A stretch of DNA of 64,000 nucleotides. It comes from an uncultured bacterium. GTDB taxonomy: Bacteria > Planctomycetota > JAJSAM01 > JAJVHW01. Both the position numbers and the translations under genes were made by a program. This document shows positions 33,122 to 42,664 of this stretch, one piece after another. Location: contig CALKVK010000006.1 of assembly GCA_937996235.1 (NCBI GenBank), positions 186,001 through 250,000 on the forward strand, given 5' to 3'. Positions within the stretch are counted from its first letter, which is position 1. Each line of letters starts with the position of its first letter. The notes below the pieces were generated by a model. That model saw nothing but the letters and a program-made list of their open reading frames with translations, made no database searches and had not been told where the DNA came from.

Positions 33122-35659
33122 TCAGTCGCCGCCCGCCTCGGCGCGCGCGGGGCGGAACCAGTTCGCGGGCACGAGGCGGTGGTCCACGACGCCCCACGGG
33201 TTCCAGTAGAGGCGCAGCTTCGCCTCGTCGTCGGACTGGAACCACCACAGGTCGAACGTGTGGTCGCCCGTCGTGAGCACGCTGCGTCCGTAGCGCTCCT
33301 GCAGTCCGTGGAACGGAGCGTTGTCGACGACGCGCACGCCGTCCACGTAGAGCAGCGCGCCGTCGTCGGCCTGCAGACTCCAGTTGACGTCCACGTCGGC
33401 GTCCACGCCGAGCGTGCCGTGCCAGTGGACGGCGACGTTGCGCACCGGGAACGGCAGCGCCCAGTCCGCGTCGGCGACGCGGTCCCACGACGTCTCGACG
33501 CGCGTGAGGTTGGGCGACCGCGCCGCGAACTGCTCCGGCGTGCGCGTCGCGAGGAGGTCCTCCTCGGACGAGAAGACGTACACGTCGGCCGTGAGGCCCG
33601 CGGGCGTCGTGCGCTCGAAGTGCACGGCGTTGCTCGCGAGCACGCCCACCTCGACGCGCAGCGGACCGCTCGCCGCCGTGCGCGGCACGGTGACGACCAC
33701 GCGCTCGTCCGAGAGCTCCGTCGGACGCGCCCACGCGTCGCCCGCGAAGCGCACGCGCACGAGACTCGCGTCGGTGCCGAAGCCGCGTCCGTGCAGCTCG
33801 AGCGGCGCGCCGATCGCGGCCGGCGGGACGGTCGTGAGCGTCGGCGGCGTGAGCGACGCGAGCGCCTCGGGCGGGAACAGCGCGCCGCGCGGGATCGGCC
33901 TGCGCTCGACGTCTCCGGGCCGCTGCCAGAAGAGCCGCAGGCGCGCGACGCCGTAGTTCTCGAAGAAGCGCAGCTCGACGGGATGGAAGCCCGGCGCGAA
34001 GTGCACGACGCGCTCGACCTCGCGGTACGGGTGCAGCCCGGGCGCCTCGAGGAACGGCTTGCCGTCCACGTCGAGCGCGGCGCCGTCGTCGGAGCCGAGC
34101 GTGATGCGGTAGTCGTCCTCCTCGGGCACGTGCAGGAAGCCGCGGAAGCGCGCGGCGAAGACGTCCGGCGCGTACGGCAACCGCCACAGCAGGTCCTCGT
34201 GGAAGTCGAGCGGGCCGTCGAGCCGCACGAAGTACGGCGCGGCCGCGTCGAAGTCGGGCATCGCGTGCAGCTCGTGTCCGATCAGGTGGTACTCGCCGAA
34301 GAGGCCCATCACGCTGTCGACCGAGAACTCGCGCGGCAGACTCGTCAGCTCGCCGACGCGCACCGTCACCGCGCCCGTCTCCGCACCGACGGGCACGCGG
34401 ACGACCAGCTCGCCCGCGCCGCCGCCGAGCACCTCGGCGCGCACGCCCGCGAACGTCACCGTGTTCGCCGTCGCCTCCGGCGCGAAGCCGATGCCGCGCA
34501 GCCGCACGACGTCGCCGAGTCGTCCGCCGGGAGGGTCGATGCGCGCGACGTGCGGCTGCGTGAGTCCGGCGAGCGCGTCGGGCGGCGTGAACGCCGACGC
34601 GGGCACGATGCGCTTGCCGAAGCCCGGCCCGGCCCAGAAGAGGCGGCACGACGCGAACACGCGGTTCTCGTAGAACGTCAGCTCGAACGCGTGACGGCCC
34701 GCCTCGAGGGCGAGCGTGCCCGTGGTCTCCGCGTAGGGCCGCAGCCACGTGAAGTCGAGCACCGGCGCGCCGTCGACGAGCAGCCGCACGCCGTCGTCGG
34801 AGCCGCACGTGAACGTGTACTGCCCGGCCTGCGTCACCGTGACGAACCCGGTCCAGCGCACCGCGAACGTCTCCGGCTCGAACGGCACCTGGAACGCCTC
34901 GTCGGTGGCGAAGTCGATGCCGAGGTCGATGCGCGAGAACGACGGCACGAGCCCCGTGACGTCCGGGACCTCGGTCAGCTCGCCGCCGACGAGGTCGAAG
35001 TAGTCGCCGCGCAGTCCGTGCTGCGCGACGACCTCTGCGGTCTCCGCGCGGGCGCGCGCGTCGGCCGCTGCGTTGCGCGGGCGACCGGCCGCGTGCTCGG
35101 GCTCGCTGACGACGTCGAGCCGCGGCGCGCTGCCCTCGGCCGGCTCGAAGACGCCGTCGCCCGTCGCCCACGCGGCGGGATCGACCGGCGTCGCGACGCC
35201 GTCGGGCGGGCGGATCTGCGCCGCGTCGAGGACGGCGTGGCGCGTCTCCGGCGGGGCCGCGGGAGCGCTGCCCTGCTGCGGCTCCTGGTCGGTCTGCGGA
35301 CCCGCGTCGCGCTCGGGTCGCGCGTGGCGGCGACCGTTCGCGGGGTCCTCCGCGACCGCTACCCAGACGCCGCCCTGGAGCCGCCACGTGCGCCCGTCGG
35401 GCGCCGTGACGACGTTGCCGCGGCGGCGTGCGCCGGCCGGCAGCAGCGCACCCGACGCGTCGCGGAGCGCGCGTCCCGCGGCGTCGCGCAGGTGCTCGCC
35501 GGCGGCCGCGGCGACGTCGCCCTCCGCCTCGCCCTCGACTCCGGCTCCGTCGCCGCCGCCGCTAGGACCCGAGGCGTCCGCGCAGAGCAGCCAGAGCGCA
35601 CCGCCGCCGAGCGCCGCACAGAGGCACGCGACGACGGCGAGGAGCGGCGGGAGGCGCAC
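33122..35659 (-). CDS. Exported protein with three PA14 and two IPT/TIG domains
   Basis: An 845-residue protein. It has a signal or anchor helix (about 6-26) and a low-complexity linker to about 210. Then come PA14 (about 215-360, LRGDYFDLVGGEL with YTFTCGSDDG), IPT (about 365-445), PA14 (about 450-600, FGEYHLIGHEL with ITLGSDDG), IPT (about 610-690) and PA14 (about 690-840, LTADVYVFS with SLQADDG). PA14 domains bind carbohydrate and the SDDG/ADDG turns fit the Ca-dependent pocket. IPT units are Ig-like spacers. GTG at 35659 opens the signal. It is probably a surface or exported glycan-binding protein. Confidence 0.85.
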   Translation of the reverse strand: MRLPPLLAVVACLCAALGGGALWLLCADASGPSGGGDGAGVEGEAEGDVAAAAGEHLRDAAGRALRDASGALLPAGARRRGNVVTAPDGRTWRLQGGVWVAVAEDPANGRRHARPERDAGPQTDQEPQQGSAPAAPPETRHAVLDAAQIRPPDGVATPVDPAAWATGDGVFEPAEGSAPRLDVVSEPEHAAGRPRNAAADARARAETAEVVAQHGLRGDYFDLVGGELTEVPDVTGLVPSFSRIDLGIDFATDEAFQVPFEPETFAVRWTGFVTVTQAGQYTFTCGSDDGVRLLVDGAPVLDFTWLRPYAETTGTLALEAGRHAFELTFYENRVFASCRLFWAGPGFGKRIVPASAFTPPDALAGLTQPHVARIDPPGGRLGDVVRLRGIGFAPEATANTVTFAGVRAEVLGGGAGELVVRVPVGAETGAVTVRVGELTSLPREFSVDSVMGLFGEYHLIGHELHAMPDFDAAAPYFVRLDGPLDFHEDLLWRLPYAPDVFAARFRGFLHVPEEDDYRITLGSDDGAALDVDGKPFLEAPGLHPYREVERVVHFAPGFHPVELRFFENYGVARLRLFWQRPGDVERRPIPRGALFPPEALASLTPPTLTTVPPAAIGAPLELHGRGFGTDASLVRVRFAGDAWARPTELSDERVVVTVPRTAASGPLRVEVGVLASNAVHFERTTPAGLTADVYVFSSEEDLLATRTPEQFAARSPNLTRVETSWDRVADADWALPFPVRNVAVHWHGTLGVDADVDVNWSLQADDGALLYVDGVRVVDNAPFHGLQERYGRSVLTTGDHTFDLWWFQSDDEAKLRLYWNPWGVVDHRLVPANWFRPARAEAGGD

Positions 35660-35705
35660 GGCCGCGCCATGCTACGGGGCGCGACCGTGGTTCGCGGTGT
35701 GGCCG

Positions 35706-36875
35706 CTACTCGATGCCGAGCAGCTCGATGTCGAAGACGAGGTCCGCCTTCGGCGGGATCGCCGGCGGGCTGCCCGCCGCGCCGTACGCGAGCTGCCACG
35801 GGATCGTGACCTTCACGCGCTCGCCGACGTGCATCCGCGCCACGGTCAGGTCCCAGCCCGGGATCACCTGGCCCACGCCGAGCACGAAGCGGAACGGCTC
35901 GTCGCGCTTGCGCGAGCTGTCGAACTCGGTGCCGTCGCGCAGTGTGCCCGTGTAGTGGACGCTTACGCGCTGGCCGTCCTTCGGCTGCGCGCCGTCCGGC
36001 GCGGCCGTGACGACCTCGATCTTCGGCTCGAGCACGTGGAGCACCTCGATGTCGAACGCGACGCGCGCGTTCGGCGGCACGCGCGGCGGCGCGCCGGGCG
36101 CGGCAGCCGGGACGCCCCGCTTGCCCCACGCGAGCGTCGGCGGCACCTCCACGCGCACGCGGTCCCCGATGTGCAGCTTCGGCAGCGTGACGTCGAGCCC
36201 CGTGAGTCCCGTCGGCGCGCCGACCTTCACCATCACCGGGTCGCCGGCACGCGTGTCCTTGAGCGGCTCGCCGTCCACCGGCCCGAGCACGAGGTGCATC
36301 TCGACGATCTGGCCCTTCGCGAGCGCCGGGCCGTCGCCCTTGTGCACGAACTCGACGTCGGGCTCCGCGATCTCGAGCAGCTCCATGTCGAAGATCAGGT
36401 CGGACTTCGGCGGGATGCCGCGGTTGCCGCGCTCGCCGTACGCGAGCTGCCACGGGATCGCGACCTTCCAGCGGTCGCCGACGCGCATCTGCGCGACGGT
36501 CAGGTCCCAGCCCTTGATGACGGAGCCGGTGCCGACGACGAACACGAACGGCTCGTCGCGGTCGCGCGAACTGTCGAACTTCTTCCCGTCGCGGAACGTG
36601 CCCGTGTAGTGCACCACGGCGGCGCGTCCCTCGCCGCACGGGCTGCCCTTGCCCTCGGCGAGGACCTCGTGCGTGATCTCCGGCTCCGCGGCGGCGGTGG
36701 CCGGCTGCGTCGGCGCGTCGCCCGCGGCGTGCTCGGCGGTGGCGGCAGGGGGCGGTGCCGGCGCGTCGCCCTTGACGTGCCCGGCGCTGGCCGTCTCGGC
36801 CGGCTCCTTGTCTGCGCACGCCGCGAGCGCAGCGACGCAGAGTGCGGAGACGAGCGTCAGCTTCATCGAGGGCAT
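35706..36875 (-). CDS. Triple-FKBP peptidyl-prolyl isomerase lipoprotein
   Basis: A 389-residue lipoprotein (LAAC, Cys about 20) with three FKBP domains after an Ala/Thr/Pro linker. Domain 1 (about 70-160) and domain 3 (about 300-389) keep the pocket: VHYTG, FDSS, GxVIxGWD, LAYG, and a closing IFDMEL or VFDIEL. Domain 2 (about 160-275) lacks VHYTG and replaces the pocket Trp (GLTGLD), so it is probably non-catalytic. ATG at 36875 has GGAG 7 nt upstream. It would assist prolyl isomerisation outside the cytoplasm. It is 43 nt downstream of the esterase on the same strand, so may share its transcript. Confidence 0.9.
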   Translation of the reverse strand: MPSMKLTLVSALCVAALAACADKEPAETASAGHVKGDAPAPPPAATAEHAAGDAPTQPATAAAEPEITHEVLAEGKGSPCGEGRAAVVHYTGTFRDGKKFDSSRDRDEPFVFVVGTGSVIKGWDLTVAQMRVGDRWKVAIPWQLAYGERGNRGIPPKSDLIFDMELLEIAEPDVEFVHKGDGPALAKGQIVEMHLVLGPVDGEPLKDTRAGDPVMVKVGAPTGLTGLDVTLPKLHIGDRVRVEVPPTLAWGKRGVPAAAPGAPPRVPPNARVAFDIEVLHVLEPKIEVVTAAPDGAQPKDGQRVSVHYTGTLRDGTEFDSSRKRDEPFRFVLGVGQVIPGWDLTVARMHVGERVKVTIPWQLAYGAAGSPPAIPPKADLVFDIELLGIE

Positions 36876-36918
36876 GGGATCTCCGTTCGGGATGGCGCGG
36901 CGCGCGGGCCGGCCGCGT

Positions 36919-37614
36919 TCAGTCGTAGCGGATCGGCAGGCGCTCGCGGAGCCACGCGCCGATCTCCTCGATCTCCTCGAGGCACACCTGGTGCTGCATC
37001 GGCCACGTGCGGTACACGACGTCGTAGCCGAGCTCCCGCAGGGTATCGGCACACGCCCGTCCCGCCCGCTCCGGGACCATCGGGTCGAAGCTGCCGTGGC
37101 ACTGCAGGATCGGCACCGTGCGGTTCGCCTCGGAGCGCTCCGACGCCAGGTCGTCGGCGACGACGAGGTACGTCGAGAGCGCGAGCACGCCCGCGAGGGA
37201 CTCGGCGTGCCGCAGCCCGGCGTAGAGCGCGATCGCGCCGCCCTGGCTGAAGCCCGCGAGGACGATGCGCCCGGCCGGCACGCCGCGCGCCTTCTCGCGT
37301 GCGAGCAGCGCCTCGACCTGCGCCGCCGAGCGTCGCACGCCGGCGACGTCGGTCCCGCGGCGCTCGAGCGAGGTGATGTCGTACCAGGCGGGCATCACCA
37401 TGCCCTGGTTGAGCGAGACGGGGATGCGCGGGGCGTGCGGGAAGACGAACCGGATGCGGTGGTGGGGCAGGAGCCCGAGCTCGGGGACGATCGGCTCGAA
37501 GTCGTGGCCGTCGGCGCCGAGCCCGTGGAGCCAGACGACGCTCGCGTCGGCCGCGCCTGCGCGCGGCTCGATCTCGACGCAGGGGAGGAGCGGCGCGGCC
37601 GCGTCGTTCGGCAT
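36919..37614 (-). CDS. Phospholipase/carboxylesterase (alpha/beta hydrolase)
   Basis: A 231-residue serine hydrolase of the carboxylesterase/acyl-protein thioesterase family. The catalytic triad is S123 in GFSQGG, D177 in SFDPMVP and H208 in MQHQV. WLHGLGADGHDF (about 28-39) supplies the oxyanion region. These enzymes cleave short-chain esters or lysophospholipids. ATG at 37614 has GAGGAG 9 nt upstream. It diverges from the lipid operon across 171 nt, but no direct link to it is shown. Confidence 0.9.
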   Translation of the reverse strand: MPNDAAAPLLPCVEIEPRAGAADASVVWLHGLGADGHDFEPIVPELGLLPHHRIRFVFPHAPRIPVSLNQGMVMPAWYDITSLERRGTDVAGVRRSAAQVEALLAREKARGVPAGRIVLAGFSQGGAIALYAGLRHAESLAGVLALSTYLVVADDLASERSEANRTVPILQCHGSFDPMVPERAGRACADTLRELGYDVVYRTWPMQHQVCLEEIEEIGAWLRERLPIRYD

Positions 37615-37785
37615 CGCGAGAGACTCCTCGTCGGGGCGCGCGGGGTCGACCGAATTCGAGGCGCCGCGAGGCGCCCGGGGCTGCGAGAGTGCGGCCTGCC
37701 GCGCCCCCGGGGAATGCCCCGGCCGACACTCGCGTAGCACGAGCGCCGCACGGCATGGAGGCCGCCCATTCCCAACCCGTCGCTC

Positions 37786-38565
37786 GTGGACGCCCTGCTC
37801 CTCGGCTGGCTCGTGGCGGCGCTGCTCCAGGCGGCGCTGTGGGGCCTCGCCGTGCGCCGCCGCGACGCGGGGCTCGTGGACGTCGGCTGGGCGGCGTCGC
37901 TCGCGCTGCTCGCGCCCCTCCACGCCGCGCTCGCGGACGGGCTGCCCGCGCGGCGCCTCCTCGTCGGGGCGCTGGGCGCGGTCTGGGGCGTGCGGCTGAC
38001 GCTGCACCTCGTCGCGCGCCTGCGGCCCGGCACGGAGGACCCGCGCTACGCCGGGCTCCGCGCCCGGTGGGGCGACCGCGCCGACCGCTGGTTCCTGCCC
38101 TTCTTCCAGGCGCAGGCGCTGCTCGCCGGCGGTCTCGCGCTCGCGTTCGCGCTGGCCGCCCGCAGCCCCCGCGATGCGCTCGGCGCCGCCGACCTCGCGG
38201 GCGCGGCGCTCTGGCTCGTCGCCGTCCTCGGCGAGGCGCTGGCCGATCGCCAGCTCGCCCGCTTCCGCGCCGACCCCGCGAACGCCGGGCGCACGTGCCG
38301 CGCGGGCCTGTGGGGCTGGTCACGTCATCCGAACTACTTCTTCGAGTGGCTGCACTGGCTCGCGTACGTGCCGCTCGCCTGGGGCGGCGCCGGCTGGTAC
38401 CTCGCGGCGCTCCCGGCCGCCGTCGTGCTGCTGCTCGTGCTGACCGTGACGGGCATCCCGCCGACGGAGGCGCAGGCGCTGCGCTCGCGCGGCGAGGACT
38501 ACCGCCGCTACCAGCGCACCACGAGCGCGTTCTTCCCGTGGCCGCCGCGCCGGGGGGCGGCGTGA
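37786..38565 (+). CDS. DUF1295 (steroid 5-alpha-reductase-like) membrane protein
   Basis: A 259-residue multi-pass protein. The family signature WSRHPNYFFEWLHWLAYVPLA lies at about 181-200, followed by YRRYQRTTSAFFPW. Related proteins reduce or modify lipids in the membrane; the exact reaction is not established. GTG at 37786 was chosen as the first start before the initial helix. It opens a six-gene run in which each gene overlaps the next, starting with GTGA at 38562-38565. Confidence 0.85.
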   Translation: MDALLLGWLVAALLQAALWGLAVRRRDAGLVDVGWAASLALLAPLHAALADGLPARRLLVGALGAVWGVRLTLHLVARLRPGTEDPRYAGLRARWGDRADRWFLPFFQAQALLAGGLALAFALAARSPRDALGAADLAGAALWLVAVLGEALADRQLARFRADPANAGRTCRAGLWGWSRHPNYFFEWLHWLAYVPLAWGGAGWYLAALPAAVVLLLVLTVTGIPPTEAQALRSRGEDYRRYQRTTSAFFPWPPRRGAA

Positions 38566-39635
38566 GTCTCGGCGTCGAACTGGTCGAGCGCGGCCTCGTG
38601 CCCGACTTCGTCACGCGGCACGGCATCCGCCGCCTGCTCGCGGCGCGTCTCGCGCAGGAGCGCGCGCGGGCCGGCGGCTCGCGCGACGCCTGGCTCGAGC
38701 GCTTCGTCGCGGAGCTGCGCGCGTCGCCCGTGGCCGTGCACACCGACGCCGCGAACGCCCAGCACTACGAGGTGCCCGCGCGCTTCTACGAGCTCGCGCT
38801 CGGCCCGCACCTCAAGTACAGCAGCTGCTGGTTCGAGACGGCGGAGACGCCGCTCGGCGCCGCCGAGGCCGCGATGCTCGCGCTCACGTGCGAGCGCGCC
38901 GGGATCGCCGACGGGCAGCACGTCCTCGAGCTCGGCTGCGGCTGGGGCTCGCTCACGCTCTGGATGGCGGAGCACTACCCGACGGCCGAGATCGTCGCCG
39001 TCTCGAACTCCGCGTCGCAGCGCGAGCACGTGCTCGCGCGCTGCCGCGAGCGCGGTCTCGCGAACGTGCGCGTCGTCACGTGCGACGTGAACGTGCTCGA
39101 CGCCGAGCGCCTCGCCGCCGCCGGGGGCGCTCCGCCCTTCGACCGCGTCGTCTCGGTCGAGATGTTCGAGCACGTGCGGAACTACGCCGCGCTGCTCGCG
39201 CGGATCGCCTCGTGGATGACGGTCGACGCGCGGCTCTTCGTGCACGTGTTCTGCCACCGCGAGCACGCGTACCCGTTCGAGACCGACGGCGACGACGACT
39301 GGATGGCGCGCCATTTCTTCACCGGCGGCATCATGCCGTCGATGGACCTGCTGCCGCGCTTCGACGACGACCTCCTCTGCGAGCGCACGTGGTGGGTGCC
39401 CGGCACGCACTACGCGCGCACGGCCGAGGCGTGGCTCGTGAACCTCGACGCCGCGCGCGAGCGTGCGCGCGACGTGCTGGCCGGCGTCCACGGCGCCGCC
39501 GGCGCAGACCGCGCGCTGCGGCGCTGGCGCATGTTCTTCCTCGCGTGCGCCGAGCTCTTCGCGTGGGACGGCGGCGACGCGTGGGGCGTCGCGCACCATC
39601 TGTTCCGCCGCCGCTACGCACCGGGGACCGCGTGA
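38562..39635 (+). CDS. Cyclopropane-fatty-acid synthase-like SAM methyltransferase (first copy)
   Basis: A 357-residue class I methyltransferase. The SAM site is LELGCGWGS (about 125-133) after YSSCWFE, the CFA-family entry motif. VEMFEHVRN lies at about 205-213. It is shorter than classical Cfa (about 380-430) and lacks the N-terminal lipid-binding domain. Such proteins may methylate unsaturated acyl chains. GTG overlaps the DUF1295 stop by 4 nt. A second, more canonical Cfa lies four genes on, so the two probably act on different bonds or intermediates. Confidence 0.85.
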   Translation: MSLGVELVERGLVPDFVTRHGIRRLLAARLAQERARAGGSRDAWLERFVAELRASPVAVHTDAANAQHYEVPARFYELALGPHLKYSSCWFETAETPLGAAEAAMLALTCERAGIADGQHVLELGCGWGSLTLWMAEHYPTAEIVAVSNSASQREHVLARCRERGLANVRVVTCDVNVLDAERLAAAGGAPPFDRVVSVEMFEHVRNYAALLARIASWMTVDARLFVHVFCHREHAYPFETDGDDDWMARHFFTGGIMPSMDLLPRFDDDLLCERTWWVPGTHYARTAEAWLVNLDAARERARDVLAGVHGAAGADRALRRWRMFFLACAELFAWDGGDAWGVAHHLFRRRYAPGTA

Positions 39636-40606
39636 CCGTCGCCACGCCGCCGCCGCGCCGGACCAGCCTGCGCCGCGCCGCCGTGGCGGTCGTGCGCTGG
39701 GTCGATTCGCACGCCGGCGAGGCGCAGCACGACGCCCCCGACGCGCACCGCATCGACTGGCTGCGCACGCTGCCGTTCGTCGTGCTGCACGCGGCGTGTC
39801 TCGGCGTGCTCGTGACCGGCGCGAGCGCGGTCGCCGTCGGCGTCGCCGTGCTGCTCTACCTCGTGCGGATGTTCGCGATCACGGGCGTCTACCACCGCTA
39901 CTTCTCGCACCGCACGTACCGCGTCTCGCGCCCCGTGCAGTTCCTGCTCGCGCTGCTCGGCGCGTCGGCGGTGCAGCGCGGGCCGCTGTGGTGGGCCGCG
40001 CACCACCGCCGCCACCACCGCACCAGCGACACGCCCGAGGACCTCCACTCGCCCGTGCAGCACGGCTTCTGGTGGAGCCACATGGGCTGGCTGATGACGC
40101 GCGACGCGTTCCGCACCGACCTGCGCGAGGTGCGCGACCTCGCGCGCTACCCCGAGCTCGTGTTCCTCGACCGCTTCGACACGCTCGTGCCCGCCGTGCT
40201 CGCAGCGGCGCTCTTCGCGTTCGGCGCACTGCTCGAACACGTCGCTCCCGGTCTCGGGACCGACGCGTGGCAGATGCTGGTCTGGGGCTTCTTCGTCTCG
40301 ACGGTCGTGCTCTTCCACGCGACGTGCAGCATCAACTCGCTCGCGCACGTGTTCGGGACGCGCGACTACCCGACCGGCGACGACAGCCGCAACAGTCTGC
40401 CGCTTGCGCTGGTCACGCTCGGCGAGGGCTGGCACAACAACCACCACCACTACCCCGGCGCCGCGCGCCAGGGCTTCCGCTGGTGGCAGGTGGACGTGAC
40501 GTATCTCCTCCTGCGCGCGCTCGCGGCCGTCGGCGTCGTGCACGACCTGCGTCCGGTGCCGCCGCACGTCGTCGAGGCGGGGCGCCTCCGTGACCGCGCC
40601 GGCTGA
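39632..40606 (+). CDS. Membrane fatty-acid desaturase (delta-9 type)
   Basis: A 324-residue di-iron desaturase. The three His boxes are HRYFSH (H88-H93), HHRRHH (H124-H129) and HNNHHH (from H268), with four transmembrane spans between them as in acyl-CoA or acyl-lipid delta-9 desaturases. It would put a double bond into acyl chains, giving substrate for the two Cfa-like methyltransferases. GTG at 39632 overlaps the previous stop by 4 nt; the next gene begins 17 nt before its end. Confidence 0.92.
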   Translation: MTVATPPPRRTSLRRAAVAVVRWVDSHAGEAQHDAPDAHRIDWLRTLPFVVLHAACLGVLVTGASAVAVGVAVLLYLVRMFAITGVYHRYFSHRTYRVSRPVQFLLALLGASAVQRGPLWWAAHHRRHHRTSDTPEDLHSPVQHGFWWSHMGWLMTRDAFRTDLREVRDLARYPELVFLDRFDTLVPAVLAAALFAFGALLEHVAPGLGTDAWQMLVWGFFVSTVVLFHATCSINSLAHVFGTRDYPTGDDSRNSLPLALVTLGEGWHNNHHHYPGAARQGFRWWQVDVTYLLLRALAAVGVVHDLRPVPPHVVEAGRLRDRAG

Positions 40607-41894
40607 GCCGCGCCCGCCGATCGACGCGCTCCGCGGACGCCGCGGACTGCGCATCGCGGTGGTCGGCGCGGGCGTCTCCGGGCTCGTCGCCGCGCACGTC
40701 CTCGCACGCGAGCACGAGGTGACCGTCTACGAGGCAGGCGCGGTGCCGGGCGGGCACGCCCGCACGGTGGACGTCGACGACGGCGGGCGCCGGCTCGCCG
40801 TCGACACGGGCTTCGTCGTCTTCAACGACCACACGTACCCGCAGTTCCGCCGCCTGCTCGACGGCCTCGGCGTGGCCGCCCAGCCGACCGACATGAGCTT
40901 CGGCGTGCGCTGCGAGCGCACGGGCGTCGAGTACGGCGGCACGTCGCTCGACGCGCTCTTCGCGCAGCGCCGCAACGTGCTCCGCCCCTCGCACCTGCGC
41001 ATGGTGCGCGACATCCTGCGCTTCTACCGCGAGGCCGCGGAGCTGCTCGCGACCGACGACGACGGCCCGACGCTCGGCGCCTACCTGCGCGAGCGCCGCT
41101 ACTCCGCCGCGTTCGTCGAGCGGCACATCGTGCCGATGGCCGCCGCCGTGTGGTCGTCGTCGGCCGGCGCGATCGACGACTTCCCGGCGCGCTTCCTCGT
41201 CGAGTTCTTCCGCAACCACGGCTTCCTGCGCGTCTCCGGACGCCCGCAGTGGTTCACGGTCGCGGGCGGTGCGCGGAGCTACGTCGCGCCCATCGCCGCG
41301 GGCCTCGGTCCGCGGCTGCGCACGTCCACGCCCGTCGCGGCCGTGCGGCGCGGCGCCGACCACGTGGACGTCGTGCCGCAGGGCGGCGCTCCCGAGCGCC
41401 ACGACGCGTGCGTGCTCGCGCTCCACGCCGACCAGGCCCTCGCGGTGCTCGCCGACGCGACCCCGGCCGAGCGCGAGATCCTGGGTGCGCTGCCCTACGC
41501 GCGGAACGACGCGCAGCTCCACTCCGACGTGCGGCTGCTGCCGCGCGCGGAGCGCGCCCGCTCGTCGTGGAACTACCATCGCCTGCGCGACGACGGCCGC
41601 GCCGTCGCCGTCACGTACGACATGACCCGGCTGCAGCGACTCGACACGCCCACGCGCCACCTCGTCAGCCTGAACCGCGCCGACGCGGTCGATCCCGCGC
41701 GTGTCGTGGACACGACGACCTTCCACCACCCGCAGTACACGCCGACGAGCGTCGCCGCACAGCGTCGGCGGGCCGAGATCGACGGCGTCGAGCGCACGTT
41801 CTTCTGCGGCGCGTACTGGGGCTACGGCTTCCACGAGGACGGCGTGCGCAGCGCGCTCGCGGTGACGCGCCGCTTCGGACTCGACCTCGCATGA
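40590..41894 (+). CDS. COG2907-type FAD-dependent amine-oxidase-like oxidoreductase
   Basis: A 434-residue flavoprotein. The N-terminal dinucleotide site is VVGAGVSGLVAAHVL (about 24-38) followed by the YEAGAVPGGHARTV FAD segment. The C-terminus has FFCGAYWGYGFHEDGVRSA, where GYGFHEDG is typical of the COG2907 group. These proteins occur with DUF1365 and Cfa genes in many bacteria; the reaction is not settled. GTG at 40590 lies inside the desaturase gene. An ATGA overlap (41891-41894) couples it to DUF1365. Confidence 0.88.
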   Translation: MTAPAEPRPPIDALRGRRGLRIAVVGAGVSGLVAAHVLAREHEVTVYEAGAVPGGHARTVDVDDGGRRLAVDTGFVVFNDHTYPQFRRLLDGLGVAAQPTDMSFGVRCERTGVEYGGTSLDALFAQRRNVLRPSHLRMVRDILRFYREAAELLATDDDGPTLGAYLRERRYSAAFVERHIVPMAAAVWSSSAGAIDDFPARFLVEFFRNHGFLRVSGRPQWFTVAGGARSYVAPIAAGLGPRLRTSTPVAAVRRGADHVDVVPQGGAPERHDACVLALHADQALAVLADATPAEREILGALPYARNDAQLHSDVRLLPRAERARSSWNYHRLRDDGRAVAVTYDMTRLQRLDTPTRHLVSLNRADAVDPARVVDTTTFHHPQYTPTSVAAQRRRAEIDGVERTFFCGAYWGYGFHEDGVRSALAVTRRFGLDLA

Positions 41895-42664
41895 ACTCGT
41901 GCCTCTACCGCGGCACCGTGCGCCACCGGCGCAGCGCGCCCAGGGAGCACGCGTTCCAGACGTCGCTCTTCGCGCTCTGCCTCGACCTCGCCGAGCTGCC
42001 GCACGTCTTCGACGGCCGCCTGCTGTGGTCCGTGGAGCGGCGCAACGTCGCGTCGTTCCGGCGCGCCGACCACCTGGGCGATCCGTCGGTGCCGCTCGAC
42101 ACGGCCGTGCGCGACCTCGTCGCGGCACGGACCGGCACGCGCCCGGTGGGGCCGATCCGGCTCCTCACGCACCTGCGCTACCTCGGCTGGTGCTTCAACC
42201 CCGTCAGCTTCCTCTACTGCTTCGACGCGGCGGGCGAGCGCGTCGAGACGATCGTCGCGGACGTCTCGAACACGCCGTGGCGTGAGCGCCACGCCTACGT
42301 GCTGCACCCGGGTCTCGACACGGCGGACACGCCGGGGCGCCACCGCTACGAGTTCGACAAGGTGTTCCACGTCTCCCCGTTCCAGGACATGGACACGCGC
42401 TACGTCTGGCGCTTCACCGATCCCGGTGCGACGCTGTCGGTCCACATGGAATGCCGCCGTGGAACGGACGCGTTCTTCGACGCGACGCTCACGCTCGCGC
42501 GCCACGAGCTCACGGGGGGCGAACTCGCGCGCGCGCTGCTGCGCCATCCGTTCATGACCGGCACGGTGACCTTCGCCATCCACTGGAACGCGCTGCGGCT
42601 GTGGCTGAAGCGCGTGCCCGTCTACGACCACCCGCGCAAGCGCGCGGCGGCGGGTGCGCGGTGA
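41891..42664 (+). CDS. DUF1365 family protein
   Basis: A 257-residue DUF1365 protein. Family features are the start CLYRGTVRHRRSAPREHAF, the RYLGWCFNPVSFLYCF core (about residues 97-112) and VFHVSPFQDMD. The family accompanies COG2907 and Cfa in lipid operons and its function is unknown. ATG at 41891 overlaps the previous stop. GTGA at 42661-42664 couples it to the second Cfa gene. Confidence 0.9.
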   Translation: MNSCLYRGTVRHRRSAPREHAFQTSLFALCLDLAELPHVFDGRLLWSVERRNVASFRRADHLGDPSVPLDTAVRDLVAARTGTRPVGPIRLLTHLRYLGWCFNPVSFLYCFDAAGERVETIVADVSNTPWRERHAYVLHPGLDTADTPGRHRYEFDKVFHVSPFQDMDTRYVWRFTDPGATLSVHMECRRGTDAFFDATLTLARHELTGGELARALLRHPFMTGTVTFAIHWNALRLWLKRVPVYDHPRKRAAAGAR

